Made by a program: the position numbers and the translations under genes
The notes under the pieces: model-generated
The model's database searches: none
Seen by the model: the letters and a program-made list of their open reading frames with translations, nothing else
What the model was told of the DNA's origin: nothing
Shown: positions 43,001 through 51,301 of the stretch, in pieces
Layout of the letters: each line of letters begins with the position of its first letter
Numbering within the stretch: the first letter of the stretch is position 1
Assembly (NCBI GenBank): GCA_022841745.1
Contig: JALHQW010000028.1
Span: forward strand, 1 to 64,000
Direction: 5' to 3'
From: Saprospiraceae bacterium
Lineage (GTDB): Bacteria > Bacteroidota > Bacteroidia > Chitinophagales > Saprospiraceae
DNA length: 64,000 nucleotides

Positions 43001-44026
43001 GGTAGCTTCCACAATGCTGCTTTGGCACTCTGCATCAGAAATCCGGTACAGTGGGTTGACACAAGAAGGGCTGGGGCTTATCGCATTGATTTCGAAGTAA
43101 GGGTTTAGGCAGCAGCCGGGTATGTTGACCCATTCGCAGCACTGAACGGTATCACCGGGAAATGGCACGTACGCGTAGCACACATAATAGTTGCCAGGGT
43201 CGGGATAATCATGGGAAACATTGGGGCCGTTAACCACACCGCTGGTGCTGTCGCCAAAATCCACCGAAATGGGGAAATAGGCACTTTCCAGGTCAAACAG
43301 CAGGGAGGCTACCCAGGTGCATGGCTCCACCGATAATACGCTGATGGCATCGGCAGGGCAAGTGCAAGCGGGTGGTGCGACCACCTGTATCGGATAGCAA
43401 CAGGTGACGATGCCAATCTCCCCGACCGTGTAGGTTAAGCAGACATCATAAGTGCCTGGCTGGCTATACGTATGGGTGATTTCGGTAGCGGAGGTCTGTT
43501 GCGCCAAGCTCCCATCACCGAAGGTAATTACATAAGGCGTGCTTATTCCGCTGACATCGATGGTGATGGTCGTTTCCAACTTGCAGTTTTTGACATTCGC
43601 CGTCACGATATCCTTCTCGCAAAGTGTATCGGGGAAAATGAAGATTGTTCTAAAACAGACCAATGAATCCCCTTGGGTATTATAAACCACATGCCGGAGG
43701 GTGAACGTCGGACCGAAGTTGGCGGAGGAAAACTGCCAGCAAGGGTTGGGCAGGTTGCTGGTGGCGATGGCTGGTGGCGCAAAGCCATCCCAAACTTGCC
43801 AGCTCTGTACAGCGAACTGGGCAGTCGCTTGGGCGCAGACCTCGTAATTGCCGTTGGACAAAATGGATGCGGAAGTGACCAAGAACCCGCAGTCCAGGGT
43901 CGTCAAAGAAGTACCGTTCGCAAAATTGTTGGCCACGTTTGATAGGTTCCTGCACACTGGCGTTTCTGAAAAGTAGTTGGTAGCGGCAGCTTGCATCGAG
44001 AGTAGAAGTAGCAGTGCTTGCAGCAC
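40028..44026 (-). CDS. Large secreted protein: PKD-like domains, beta-helix, T9SS type A tail
   Basis: A 1,332-residue secreted protein. The N-terminal third has PKD-like or Cys-rich beta domains (THTYSQPGTYDVCLTY, VSHDYPDPGNYYVCYAY). The middle (about 560-1000) has regular short strands with Asn/Gly turns (NTINTNGGTQFGFGINGAIN, RNKLLNPAGITGINLREGG) typical of a right-handed parallel beta-helix. A helical stalk follows, then a type A T9SS domain (MLRIVPNPADDEVRVSLNL...GVYVARAIRGKE). The best start is a GTG at 44026 followed by LQALLLLLSMQAAA as signal peptide; no ATG is in frame upstream. Octanucleotide repeats lie 75 bases upstream. Confidence 0.85.
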   Translation of the reverse strand: MLQALLLLLSMQAAATNYFSETPVCRNLSNVANNFANGTSLTTLDCGFLVTSASILSNGNYEVCAQATAQFAVQSWQVWDGFAPPAIATSNLPNPCWQFSSANFGPTFTLRHVVYNTQGDSLVCFRTIFIFPDTLCEKDIVTANVKNCKLETTITIDVSGISTPYVITFGDGSLAQQTSATEITHTYSQPGTYDVCLTYTVGEIGIVTCCYPIQVVAPPACTCPADAISVLSVEPCTWVASLLFDLESAYFPISVDFGDSTSGVVNGPNVSHDYPDPGNYYVCYAYVPFPGDTVQCCEWVNIPGCCLNPYFEINAISPSPSCVNPLYRISDAECQSSIVEATHIWVFSDSTVFIGTNPPDHLFTNFIDFTGEVCVTHIIICCEDTASYTACAPHPQGAFIGTPNQQLFFTDILPFTGQTVRQFIVQNANAPWPLFIDGTLVANVTAAFGVGTWNMGFDSEVLIPGPFNTTAFIGLTLNGTVIQSAVRLTGNGGCCRWRGLHSEGRTRITLGGASLMDADYAIRYPTTLGVVSGGLFPQILSTGSFFINNFYRIKSERQFVNFANSFSGNTMNGAQENPHVCGCQSANAFDFANVNPQLTVNIAGGAENEVFNYEKAFNFNNSRLRVRNFEIHTLKDYDPVPLPFNNAPGDAAIGIDFLWSNSPNSSLNIDQIGFTNFQTDQSKARSVAVRDNITGGKHTLTASTSNQSIFIGDVAAGYELIVGSQAKISGTIKGNTINTNGGTQFGFGINGAINSADNVLNLNSNMMNISTGSSSSLNGGIVLASPAEMDQDYNILDNTIDVLLNNNGVGIGITNARGFSARRNKLLNPAGITGINLREGGAGRVDCNDVRDKTRGINANSSFEVEYSSNNLRWNKRDLIFTGDGNAVNGSLIRWNTFRSSDFESILYNPGVQTGPQLHNQYNKWHERNGNEAVHSSTSSIIVAACRFAFPFGAPPNTVMHPSSNPAALFVQNTPGVLIDSIPDTNFCTSANDAVAAMSPLDPDPAGTWASIVQDPAYWSGLTPAEQAMMRQEIYGLLLAQPNWVSSNATLSGFKSAQDASFIGQSESLRRAWQQLMNSIATHQASQASTRADLAALSDQMEGWLAAIMADPNLEANLQPQIDAAQLQSDMLAAQLELADNQFYPTVQATVSQLLMQNAAVDESTTHTWSEKRYNQIALNHLAGTAPDAAAIADLRTIAQTCLNVGGRAVMGARGLCETWLKEYYDEDNCNGLGGRSAEGAAAPGAANSLMLRIVPNPADDEVRVSLNLPNDGSSVKVQFLTLSGQEVHTVTLSLKNGELAVPVKGWHDGVYVARAIRGKETFSQTFIVQHR

Positions 44027-44100
44027 CCTCGGCAGTATCCTGTTTGAGGCCGCAGGTCGCTGGGTGCAATCATGCTGTTTGTTTTCATTTAACCAAAATT

Positions 44101-44160
44101 GTGTCGTTGTGTCGTTGTGTCGTTGTGTCGTTGCGTCGTTGCGTCGTTGCGTCGTTGCGT
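44101..44160. repeat. Octanucleotide tandem repeat (7.5 copies)
   Basis: Four copies of GTGTCGTT, then three of GCGTCGTT and a half copy, 60 bases without a break. It lies upstream of the cargo gene starting at 44026 on the minus strand. The rest of 44161-44471 holds a CCCGACC/GGTCGGG hairpin (about 44287-44303) and AT-rich promoter-like sequence for the next gene. Confidence 0.9.
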
Positions 44161-44471
44161 AAGAAAACCACGGTGTCTGAGATTTGAAGAAAATGTGTCA
44201 TAAAAATAGTTTATAGGTTATGAAAAAAATGAAAAACCTTTGTGTGTGTTTACCATCAACCAGAAATAATACATAGCGAACCCGCCCGACCCATGGTCGG
44301 GTCAATTTTAAGAAAGCCTTATTTAATGTTTGTGTGGATTAAGAAAAATTTTGTGCAATATATGGCCTGAGTTGTTTAAGGCAAAATTATTTAACATTTT
44401 TTTTCAAATTTACAAACTTTGGCTATGGCCGCACATGATGGCCAAAACGCCACTTAACAACGACAAACGTT

Positions 44472-45158
44472 TTGAAACTCATCCTACTACACGGCGCCCT
44501 CGGCGCTGCCTCCACCATGACGCCACTATCGGAGCGGCTCCGCCACAATGGTTTTGCTCCACAAACCCTGAACTTCCCTGGCCACGGCGGCGCTCCCTTT
44601 TCGGAGGGCTTCGGCATCGAACAGTTTGCCAAAGAAGTGCTGCGTTTCATGGATGAAAAGGGCCTCGAAAAAGTGGACATCTTCGGCTACAGCATGGGCG
44701 GCTATGTGGCGCTGCATCTGGCCAGCCAGCACCCTGAGCGGGTGGGTCGCATCATCACTTTAGCTACCAAGTTCGATTGGACGCCAGAAGGGGCCGAGCG
44801 GGAAGCCAAAATGCTCGACCCTGAAAAAATCGAGGCGAAAGTACCTGCCTTTGCTGCGCAATTGAGGGAGCGCCATGCCCCCAACGACTGGAAGCTGTTG
44901 CTCCGCAAAACCGCCGACATGATGCTTGAACTCGGACAGCGCCCGCTGCTCACGCCCACTGTTTTATCGAAAATAATAAACCCCTGCCACATCTGCCTCG
45001 GCGATGGAGACCAGATGGTGAGCCTCGCCGAAACCACCCAAGCTGCAGAGACATTGCCCAACGGGCAACTGCATGTTTTGGAACAAACGCCACACCCCTT
45101 CGAGAAGGTGGATTTGGATGCCTTGTACTACGTCATACGTTCGTTTTTGCTTGCCTGA
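44472..45158 (+). CDS. Alpha/beta hydrolase
   Basis: A 228-residue hydrolase of the alpha/beta fold. The oxyanion segment LLHGALGA is near residue 5, the nucleophile elbow GYSMGG has Ser74, the acid is Asp178 or Asp180 (LGDGDQMV), and the base is His208 (TPHPFEK). The frame has no ATG at its beginning: an in-frame stop lies at 44436 and the first usable codon is TTG 44472, giving the expected M-KLILLHG start. Substrate unknown; family members include esterases and thioesterases. Cytoplasmic, single gene. Confidence 0.85.
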   Translation: MKLILLHGALGAASTMTPLSERLRHNGFAPQTLNFPGHGGAPFSEGFGIEQFAKEVLRFMDEKGLEKVDIFGYSMGGYVALHLASQHPERVGRIITLATKFDWTPEGAEREAKMLDPEKIEAKVPAFAAQLRERHAPNDWKLLLRKTADMMLELGQRPLLTPTVLSKIINPCHICLGDGDQMVSLAETTQAAETLPNGQLHVLEQTPHPFEKVDLDALYYVIRSFLLA

Positions 45159-45251
45159 AAAAACAAATTGGCCAATTTCCTTTTCGATTTCCCACCTTCG
45201 CCTTACATTTTCGGCCAATTTCACAACTAAACGAAAAACAAACATTCAATT

Positions 45252-46766
45252 ATGTCCACTTCTCGCACAACCGACGCCCCCGACATGGGACTTTTCTGGG
45301 GCTGTTTTATCGCATTGATAGCCACTTCTTTCGGCTTCATCATCCGGGCCCTCATCATCGGCGACTGGGCCACCGACTTCAACCTGACCGAGACCCAAAA
45401 GGGTGAATTGCTTGGCGTTGGCCTCTGGCCATTTGCCATCAGCATTGTCCTTTTTAGCCTCGTGATTGACCGTATTGGCTACCGCATGGCCATGATCATC
45501 GGCCTCATCTGCCACGTGCTAAGCGCCATCATCACCATCATGGCCAAGGACTACACCATGCTTTACATCGGCACTTTCATCTGTGCCCTCGGCAATGGCA
45601 CGGTGGAAGCATACATCAACCCCGTGGTGGGCACCATCTTCCGCAACGACAAGACCAAATGGTTCAACATCCTGCACGCTGGCTGGCCCGGTGGCATGGT
45701 GCTGGGCGGTATCCTGTTGATGATGATGGGGACAGGCTTTGGCTGGCAGGTGAAGGTCGGCCTGATTTTCATCCCAACTATCCTCTACGCCGTGCTGCTT
45801 TGGAGCAAAAAATTCCCCGTACACGAGCGGGTGGCGGCAGGTGTGAGCTACCAAGAAATGCTCAAGGAAGTGGGCATCCTCGGTGCCTTCATCATCAGCT
45901 TGATGGTGTTCAAGCAGTTGGGCGTCATCATGGGCCTCGGCAATGTGGCCACTTGGGTCGTCATCTTGCTGGCGACGGGGGCTTTTGGATACTATACCAA
46001 ATCGCTGGGCAAGCCGCTGTTTATCGTCATGCTGCTCATCATGATTCCGCTGGCCATTACCGAGCTTGGGGTGGACAGTTGGAGCGCCGACCTGATGGCG
46101 GGCGAAATGGGCAAAATGGGCATTGGCGGTGGCTGGGTGCTCATCTACACGGCCTTGTTGATGATGCTCCTGCGCTTTTTTGGTGGGCCTATCATCCATA
46201 AACTATCGCCCATCGGCTTGCTAGCTGCTTGTGCGGGCTTGGCGGCACTTGGCTTGTTCCTGCTCTCCAGTGCTACTGGCGGCATGATACTCTTGGCTGC
46301 TACCATCTATGCCGTAGGCAAGACCTTCTTCTGGCCGACGACCTTGGGCATCGTTGCAGAGCAATTCCCCCGGGGTGGCGCCCTCACGCTGAACGGTGTT
46401 GCCGCCGTGGGCATGTTGGCTGCTGGCATCGTGGGCGGGCCATTCCTCGGCAACGTGCAGGATAAACAGGTGGACGCACAAACCGCCGTTTACGACACAG
46501 CCAACAATACCCAATTGCACAGCACCTATGTGACCACAGAAAAGGAAAGTTTCTTTGGTAAATACATGGGCATTGATCAAGCCAAGCTCGACGCCGCACC
46601 TGATGCGGACAAGGCCGCCGTGGCCACCATCCAAGGTGAGGCCAAGAAATCGGCTTTAAAGACAGTGGCGATACTGCCCGTGATTATGCTGCTATGCTAC
46701 CTCGGCCTGCTCTTCTACTTCAAAGGGAAAGGCGGCTACAAGCCAGTGGAGATTGGGGGACACTGA
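45252..46766 (+). CDS. MFS transporter
   Basis: A 504-residue inner-membrane protein with about 12 hydrophobic helices. The first loop motif region DRIGYRMAMIIG (between helices 2 and 3) fits the major facilitator signature D-R-x-G-x-R. A long hydrophilic segment (about 415-470, rich in Asp/Ala/Lys) precedes the last helix (VAILPVIMLLCYLGLLFYF), which is unusual and may be a periplasmic loop. Substrate unknown; similar Bacteroidota proteins are annotated as sugar or general transporters. It ends at a bidirectional terminator. Confidence 0.85.
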   Translation: MSTSRTTDAPDMGLFWGCFIALIATSFGFIIRALIIGDWATDFNLTETQKGELLGVGLWPFAISIVLFSLVIDRIGYRMAMIIGLICHVLSAIITIMAKDYTMLYIGTFICALGNGTVEAYINPVVGTIFRNDKTKWFNILHAGWPGGMVLGGILLMMMGTGFGWQVKVGLIFIPTILYAVLLWSKKFPVHERVAAGVSYQEMLKEVGILGAFIISLMVFKQLGVIMGLGNVATWVVILLATGAFGYYTKSLGKPLFIVMLLIMIPLAITELGVDSWSADLMAGEMGKMGIGGGWVLIYTALLMMLLRFFGGPIIHKLSPIGLLAACAGLAALGLFLLSSATGGMILLAATIYAVGKTFFWPTTLGIVAEQFPRGGALTLNGVAAVGMLAAGIVGGPFLGNVQDKQVDAQTAVYDTANNTQLHSTYVTTEKESFFGKYMGIDQAKLDAAPDADKAAVATIQGEAKKSALKTVAILPVIMLLCYLGLLFYFKGKGGYKPVEIGGH

Positions 46767-46821
46767 AAGGATTAGGTTCCCTTCGGGAATGACAAAGAAG
46801 GAAAGAAGGATTGAATATACC

Positions 46822-46872
46822 TTTCAACAAAAAAAGCCGTGGTGGATTTCCATCACGGCTTTTTTGTTGAAA
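46822..46872. terminator. Bidirectional terminator between MFS and YugP genes
   Basis: A 22-bp stem, from TTTCAACAAAAAAAGCCGTG to CACGGCTTTTTTGTTGAAA, with one G-T pair. A-rich and T-rich arms serve both strands, and the two genes converge here. Confidence 0.85.
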
Positions 46873-46929
46873 GGATTGTCTTTAGTGCTATCCAACTTAT
46901 TGCACAGCATTGAATCCAAAGCTGTTCTC

Positions 46930-47014
46930 CGACTGCCGACTGCCGACTGCCGACTGCCGACTGCGGACTGCCGACTGTGGACTGCCGACTGCGGACTCTG
47001 GACTGACTACTGCC
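46930..47014. repeat. Short-word repeat, ACTGCCG type
   Basis: The seven-base word ACTGCCG (with ACTGCGG and ACTGTGG variants) is repeated almost without a break about nine times, then TGGACTGACTACTGCC. It overlaps the last codons of the YugP gene, which ends at 47007. Confidence 0.85.
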
Positions 47015-47690
47015 GGTTCGACCCCATGTAGCGAAGCACCAGATAGACCAGCATCACCAAGGAGGACAATGCGGCGGAGACGTAGGTCATGGCGGCCCAC
47101 TTGAGTGCGTCTTTGGCGCCTTCATGTTCTTCGCCACGGGCCGTACCGCTTTCTTCGAGCCAAACCAAGGCCCGGCGGCTGGCGTCGAACTCGACGGGCA
47201 GGGTGATGAAGGCAAATGCAGCAGTCACTGCAAAGGCTATTATAGTTATCAACAAAAGGTTCGGGAAACTACCTGCCAAGCCCAAGGCAAGGAGGAGCAG
47301 CCATTGCTGCGCCATTGCCGCCACGTTCACCACGGGCACAATGGCAGAACGCAACTTCAGCCACGTGTAAGCATTGGCATGCTGCACGGCGTGGCCACAC
47401 TCGTGGGCTGCTACCGCCGCTGCCGAGATGCTGCGACCTTGGTAAACATCGGGGCTGAGGTTCACGGTCTTTGTCATCGGATTGTAGTGGTCGGACAGGA
47501 AGCCTTGGCCCATCGTGATTTTCACATCATTGATGCCGTAGTGGCGCAGCATCCGCTCGGCCACTTCCGCACCACTGAGGTTGGCCCTGAGGCCGAATTG
47601 CGCATAGTGCGCAAACTTGCTTTTTAGTTTTCCGCTTATGAACATCCCTATCAGTGAAAGGCCTATCGTAAGCACATAGTAGAACATCAT
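47007..47690 (-). CDS. YugP-family zinc metallopeptidase
   Basis: A 227-residue membrane-bound metalloprotease. An N-terminal helix (MMFYYVLTIGLSLIGMFI) is followed by the zinc site HECGH (96-100) and by hydrophobic helices near 115-165 and 195-220. The HExxH with FxxDxxRRALVWLE (third ligand region) is that of the Zn_peptidase_2 / YugP group. Substrates are unknown. The stop lies in a word-repeat tract. Read alone, toward the terminator at 46822. Confidence 0.88.
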   Translation of the reverse strand: MMFYYVLTIGLSLIGMFISGKLKSKFAHYAQFGLRANLSGAEVAERMLRHYGINDVKITMGQGFLSDHYNPMTKTVNLSPDVYQGRSISAAAVAAHECGHAVQHANAYTWLKLRSAIVPVVNVAAMAQQWLLLLALGLAGSFPNLLLITIIAFAVTAAFAFITLPVEFDASRRALVWLEESGTARGEEHEGAKDALKWAAMTYVSAALSSLVMLVYLVLRYMGSNRQ

Positions 47691-47849
47691 TTTGGTAGCG
47701 TTTTAGTGATAAACTAAGCTCTGAATTAGTTTTTAAACAGCAAAGAAAGCACGGTGTTCATGTCTTATGATAAATCACATGTACAGCGTCTTCCAATATA
47801 ACTATTTTTCCGACGAGCAATCTGACGTAGCTATAACAAGTCAGTCACA

Positions 47850-47905
47850 AAAAAACAAAAGGCCCCCCATTTGGCACTTGACCGAATGGGAGACCTTTTG
47901 ATTTT
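47850..47905 (-). terminator. Terminator of the DUF2911 gene
   Basis: On the minus strand CAAAAGGTCTCCCATT pairs with AATGGGGGGCCTTTTG (two G-U pairs) and runs into TTTTTTT. It starts about 20 bases after the stop at 47927. The stretch 47691-47849 shows nothing else clear. Confidence 0.8.
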
Positions 47906-47926
47906 TTAAATGCGAGCGGCTAATGC

Positions 47927-48787
47927 TTACATCTTCTTTTTCCACTCTGCGATGGATGCTGTGTTCATGCGCTCGTAGTCCTTGTTCTTGGCTTCAACGG
48001 CCAATTTCAGTGATTTTTCAGCTACCGCAGTGGCATCCTTGTACTTGCCAAGGGCGGCCAGTACGAGCGACTCTTGGCGGAGCTTCCAGAACTTCTGGGT
48101 TGCACCGTCCATTTCGTTGGATTTGTGAATCCACTCATAGGCCTTGTTCAAGTCCTTGCCGGAGTCGAAATAGTAGCGGCCAGCTGCGTAGAAATCATCG
48201 CCACTGGGGCCGTTCATCACCTTCGTGATGGAAGCAGTGACTACTTCGTCGGTGGTCAGTTTGACAGGGATGTTTATCCAAGTTTTCTCCCAGCCAATGC
48301 CGAGTGTAAAGCTTTCGTTGGTCAGGTCGCCAAGGTCAACCATGAACGACTCGATGTTGAAGTCCATTTTATCGGCCTTTACCTTCATGCGAACGGCCTC
48401 TTTTGTAGCATCCCAGTTCTCTGGCACACCCCAGTTCTCGGTGTCGGTGTAGAAAATGACTTCCCATTCGGTCTGGCCAGGCACGGTGAAAATGGCATAG
48501 CTGCCAGCCTTGAGGTCCTTGCCGCCAATCTTGACGGGGGCGCTGAAGGTAATCATGGTGTTCTTGTTGGCACCCGTGCGCCACATTTCACCATAAGGCA
48601 CCAGTCCACCGAAGATGGTGCGGCCCTTAACGCTGGGGCGGCTGTACTCGACCGTCACGTCCGTCAGGCCGATGGTCTGCGTGATTTTTGCCGATGGGCT
48701 TGCTGCCGGCGTCTTGATTTGGGCAGTGGCCATGCTGAAAATGCCAACCACCATAAAAGCAGAAAGTGTCAGGATAAGTTTTTTCAT
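47927..48787 (-). CDS. DUF2911 secreted protein
   Basis: A 286-residue exported protein. Signal peptide MKKLILTLSAFMVVGIFSMATAQ. The DUF2911 core covers about 25-175, with VTVEYSRPSVKGRTIFGGLV, PYGEMWRTGANKNT and LKAGSYAIFTVPG. The last 100 residues are helical and TPR-like (DDFYAAGRYYFDSGKDL...NKAYEWIH). DUF2911 proteins are abundant and often strongly expressed in Bacteroidota envelopes; the function is unknown. Transcribed alone, ends at a terminator. Confidence 0.9.
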   Translation of the reverse strand: MKKLILTLSAFMVVGIFSMATAQIKTPAASPSAKITQTIGLTDVTVEYSRPSVKGRTIFGGLVPYGEMWRTGANKNTMITFSAPVKIGGKDLKAGSYAIFTVPGQTEWEVIFYTDTENWGVPENWDATKEAVRMKVKADKMDFNIESFMVDLGDLTNESFTLGIGWEKTWINIPVKLTTDEVVTASITKVMNGPSGDDFYAAGRYYFDSGKDLNKAYEWIHKSNEMDGATQKFWKLRQESLVLAALGKYKDATAVAEKSLKLAVEAKNKDYERMNTASIAEWKKKM

Positions 48788-48947
48788 GCTGATTAATTTA
48801 TGAAGTGAACTAGTTTTTTGAAATCGGGCGTGAAATTAGCCAATTCGCTGTGAATACAGCTTTTTGAATAGCAACCTTAACAGTTTCCTAAAACTTGGGT
48901 TGAGCAATGTGGAAAAAAAGAATTGAAACCACTGCTAGGCGGCCCCT

Positions 48948-48976
48948 TTTGCCCCGAACTTAATTTCCTACCTTTG
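48948..48976 (+). promoter_or_regulatory. dnaX promoter (TTTG, 17 bp, TACCTTTG)
   Basis: TTTG (48948-48951) and TACCTTTG (48969-48976) fit the Bacteroidota -33 and -7 elements at a spacing of 17. The dnaX ATG is about 150 bases downstream, and the leader between them is largely short-word repeat. Confidence 0.6.
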
Positions 48977-48984
48977 CCTAAATA

Positions 48985-49120
48985 AGTTGGCAGTTAGCCA
49001 ATTTGCAGGTGGCAGTCAGTGTGCAGTTGATTAGTCAGGGCCGAGTTGAACGGCTAAAGACTTGAAGACTGTAGACTAAATGACTGACTGCAAACTGCCC
49101 CCTGTCGAACTGACGAACTG
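48985..49120. repeat. Short-word repeat filling the dnaX leader
   Basis: Words such as GGCAGT, GACTG and AACTGCC in both orientations fill about 130 bases from 48985 up to 3 bases before the dnaX ATG (ending CTGTCGAACTGACGAACTG). Left part carries GTTGGCAGTTAGCC, right part the complement-type ACTGCAAACTGCCCC, so the tract can partly fold on itself. Confidence 0.75.
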
Positions 49121-49123
49121 AAA

Positions 49124-50971
49124 ATGGCTTTCTTAGTATCCGCAAGAAAATACCGTCCCGTACATTTTGAGGATGTCGTTGGGCAAGCACACGTGTCGCA
49201 GACGCTGAAAAAAGCGTTGCAGACCGACCATGTGGCCCATGCCTTCCTGTTCTGCGGCCCCCGTGGCGTCGGCAAGACGACCTGTGCCCGCATCCTCGCC
49301 AAGGTGCTCAACTGCCAGAACGTGACGGCCAATTTCGAGCCGTGCGGCGAGTGCGAAAGCTGTCGGGCCTTCTCCGAGAACGCCTCCTTCAACATCATGG
49401 AGCTCGACGCCGCCTCCAACAACAGCGTCGAGCATATACGCACACTCGTGGACCAAGTGCGCTTCCAGCCGCAACAAGGCAAGTACAAGGTCTTCATCAT
49501 TGACGAGGTTCACATGCTCTCGCAGGCGGCCTTCAACGCCTTCCTGAAAACCTTGGAGGAGCCGCCGAGCTACGCCATCTTCATCCTCGCCACCACGGAG
49601 AAGCACAAAATCATCCCGACCATTCTCAGTCGCTGCCAGATTTTCGATTTCAAGCGTATACAGGTCGGCGACACAGTGGCACATTTGCAAAAAATCTGCG
49701 ACGCCGAAGGGATTGAAGCCGAGGGCGACGCCCTGCACATCATCGCCCAAAAAGCCGATGGCGCCCTGCGGGACGCACTTTCCATTTTCGACAGGATTAC
49801 TAGTGCCTCCGGCAAAAAAATAACCTACGAAGACGTCATCACCAACCTGAACGTCCTCGACTACGACTACTTCTTCCGCCTCACCGATGCCCTGCTCACC
49901 GAGGATTTGCGGCAAGTGCTGCTCATCCATGACTCGGTGCTGCGCAACGGCTTCGAGGGCGACCATTTCATCAACGGCCTTGCAGAGCACCTGCGCAACC
50001 TGCTCGTGTGCAAGGACCCCGATACGCTCCGCCTCCTTGAAGTGAGCGACAACCTGCGAGACCGCTACCGCCAACAGTCCGCTTTGGCCCCCGCCTCCTT
50101 CTTGCTCACGGCCCTCAACCTCTGCAACGACTGCGACATCAATTACAAAATGGCTCGGCAAAAGCCGCTTCATGTCGAACTGTATTTGATAAAAATGTGC
50201 TACGCAAACCAGGCTGTCCAGTTGGCAGCAGGGAGTTCGCAGGGGGTAGTTGGGGCTGAAAAAAAAACTCCTGACGTAAGTGATCCAGTGGGCAGTTCGA
50301 CAGTGGGCAGTGGGCAGTCAGTGCCGAGTGATGCCACTAATTCATCTACTATTGCAAGGCAATCGGCGGCGGCCCAACAGCCATCGTATGGCATTTCTCC
50401 ACCGGGGTATGCAGAAGTAGTACCGCCGCTGCCAGTTGAAACGGTAACGGTAAAAGAGCCACCCATCGAACCAGCCCCACCGCCGCAGCAGGCTGGATTG
50501 CTGCGCAAAACAGGCTTGCCGGGGCTTTCTTCCGTTTCGCTGCAAAATATCCACGATGAAATTGCGGAAGCAGAAGCCAATGGTGGGCCTGTACAGGAAG
50601 CAAAACTGACGCTTGAAGACTTGCGGGAAGCATGGGTCGCCTATATAGATTCCATTGACAAAGACTCCGTGAAGACCATCTTGCGGGGTGCCGATATAGA
50701 CATCAACCCGGAGGAAGTGACCGTGACCGTCGGTTCAGCCCTCGCCGAGAGCACCGTTCGGCAAGAGAGCATGCTCATGGATTTCCTTCGCAAACGGCTC
50801 CACGCTCCGCTGCTCGCCCTTACCATCAAGCTCGACCCCAGCCGCTCCAACGCCGCACCTGCCAAACCCAAACGCCTCACTGACAGCGAGAAGTACCACG
50901 CCATGCGGGCCGTGAATCCCCTCGTGGACGAGGTGAGAAAACGGTTTGACCTTTCTTTTGAGAATGAATAG
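49124..50971 (+). CDS. dnaX: DNA polymerase III subunit tau (and predicted gamma)
   Basis: The clamp-loader ATPase subunit of the replicative polymerase. The 615-residue tau form has Walker A GPRGVGKT (45-52), zinc-binding Cys64, 74, 77 and 80, the DEVHMLSQ motif and sensor TTEKHKI. The AAA and collar domains end near residue 365. A low-complexity linker (about 365-480) made largely of short-word repeat DNA follows, then a C-terminal domain. At codon 379 a run of nine A (50259-50267) sits in the frame GAA AAA AAA ACT. Insertion of one A leads to a stop three codons on; deletion of one A leads to a stop four codons on. This would give a gamma form of about 383 residues. Confidence 0.93.
   Translation: MAFLVSARKYRPVHFEDVVGQAHVSQTLKKALQTDHVAHAFLFCGPRGVGKTTCARILAKVLNCQNVTANFEPCGECESCRAFSENASFNIMELDAASNNSVEHIRTLVDQVRFQPQQGKYKVFIIDEVHMLSQAAFNAFLKTLEEPPSYAIFILATTEKHKIIPTILSRCQIFDFKRIQVGDTVAHLQKICDAEGIEAEGDALHIIAQKADGALRDALSIFDRITSASGKKITYEDVITNLNVLDYDYFFRLTDALLTEDLRQVLLIHDSVLRNGFEGDHFINGLAEHLRNLLVCKDPDTLRLLEVSDNLRDRYRQQSALAPASFLLTALNLCNDCDINYKMARQKPLHVELYLIKMCYANQAVQLAAGSSQGVVGAEKKTPDVSDPVGSSTVGSGQSVPSDATNSSTIARQSAAAQQPSYGISPPGYAEVVPPLPVETVTVKEPPIEPAPPPQQAGLLRKTGLPGLSSVSLQNIHDEIAEAEANGGPVQEAKLTLEDLREAWVAYIDSIDKDSVKTILRGADIDINPEEVTVTVGSALAESTVRQESMLMDFLRKRLHAPLLALTIKLDPSRSNAAPAKPKRLTDSEKYHAMRAVNPLVDEVRKRFDLSFENE
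50216..50332 (+). repeat. Short-word repeat inside dnaX (linker region)
   Basis: Words GGCAGT, GGGAGTTCG, GTGGGCAGT and their variants, the complement of the ACTGCC family, fill codons about 365-403 and include the A9 run. The encoded linker is Gly/Ser/Val-rich (GSSQGVVGAEKK, VGSSTVGSGQSV). Confidence 0.75.
50258..50279 (+). promoter_or_regulatory. Predicted slippage site (A9) with stops in both alternative frames
   Basis: G followed by A9 then CTCCTGACGTAA. In frame 0 this reads E K K T P D V. One extra A gives E K K N S stop (TGA, 50272-50274). One A fewer gives E K K L L T stop (TAA, 50277-50279). The site lies just after the clamp-loader core, where gamma ends in other bacteria. Confidence 0.6.
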
Positions 50972-51301
50972 AGAAGAGGGGTGAGAGGGTGAGAGAAGTG
51001 AGAATATGAGTCACTTCTGCCGCATTTGGGGGGTGTTTTTTTGGGGATTTTTCAATCCTTCCTCTCAAGTCCAAGTTGCGGAACGTCATAGCTTTCCATC
51101 AAAACTCAGTTTAAATCTTTTTTCCGGCTGCATCGCAGTTAGGCAGGACACCTTAAAGGGGCGGCAACTTGCCTTTGTTAAATATATCAATGAAATTAGT
51201 TTAAGTTATTTCGCTTGAAAATAGCTGTATAATCAATTGATTACAGCCTTTTACAACAATCATAGCAATCTTAACAAATTTCAACAATTACTTACTTCCA
51301 T
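50972..51301. other. Intergenic region with a short-word tract
   Basis: The first 40 bases after the dnaX stop are a GGGTGAGAGGGTGAGAGAAG word tract (50976-51012), complementary to the one at 34607. From about 51020 on it is AT-rich. It holds no gene or clear terminator. Confidence 0.6.
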
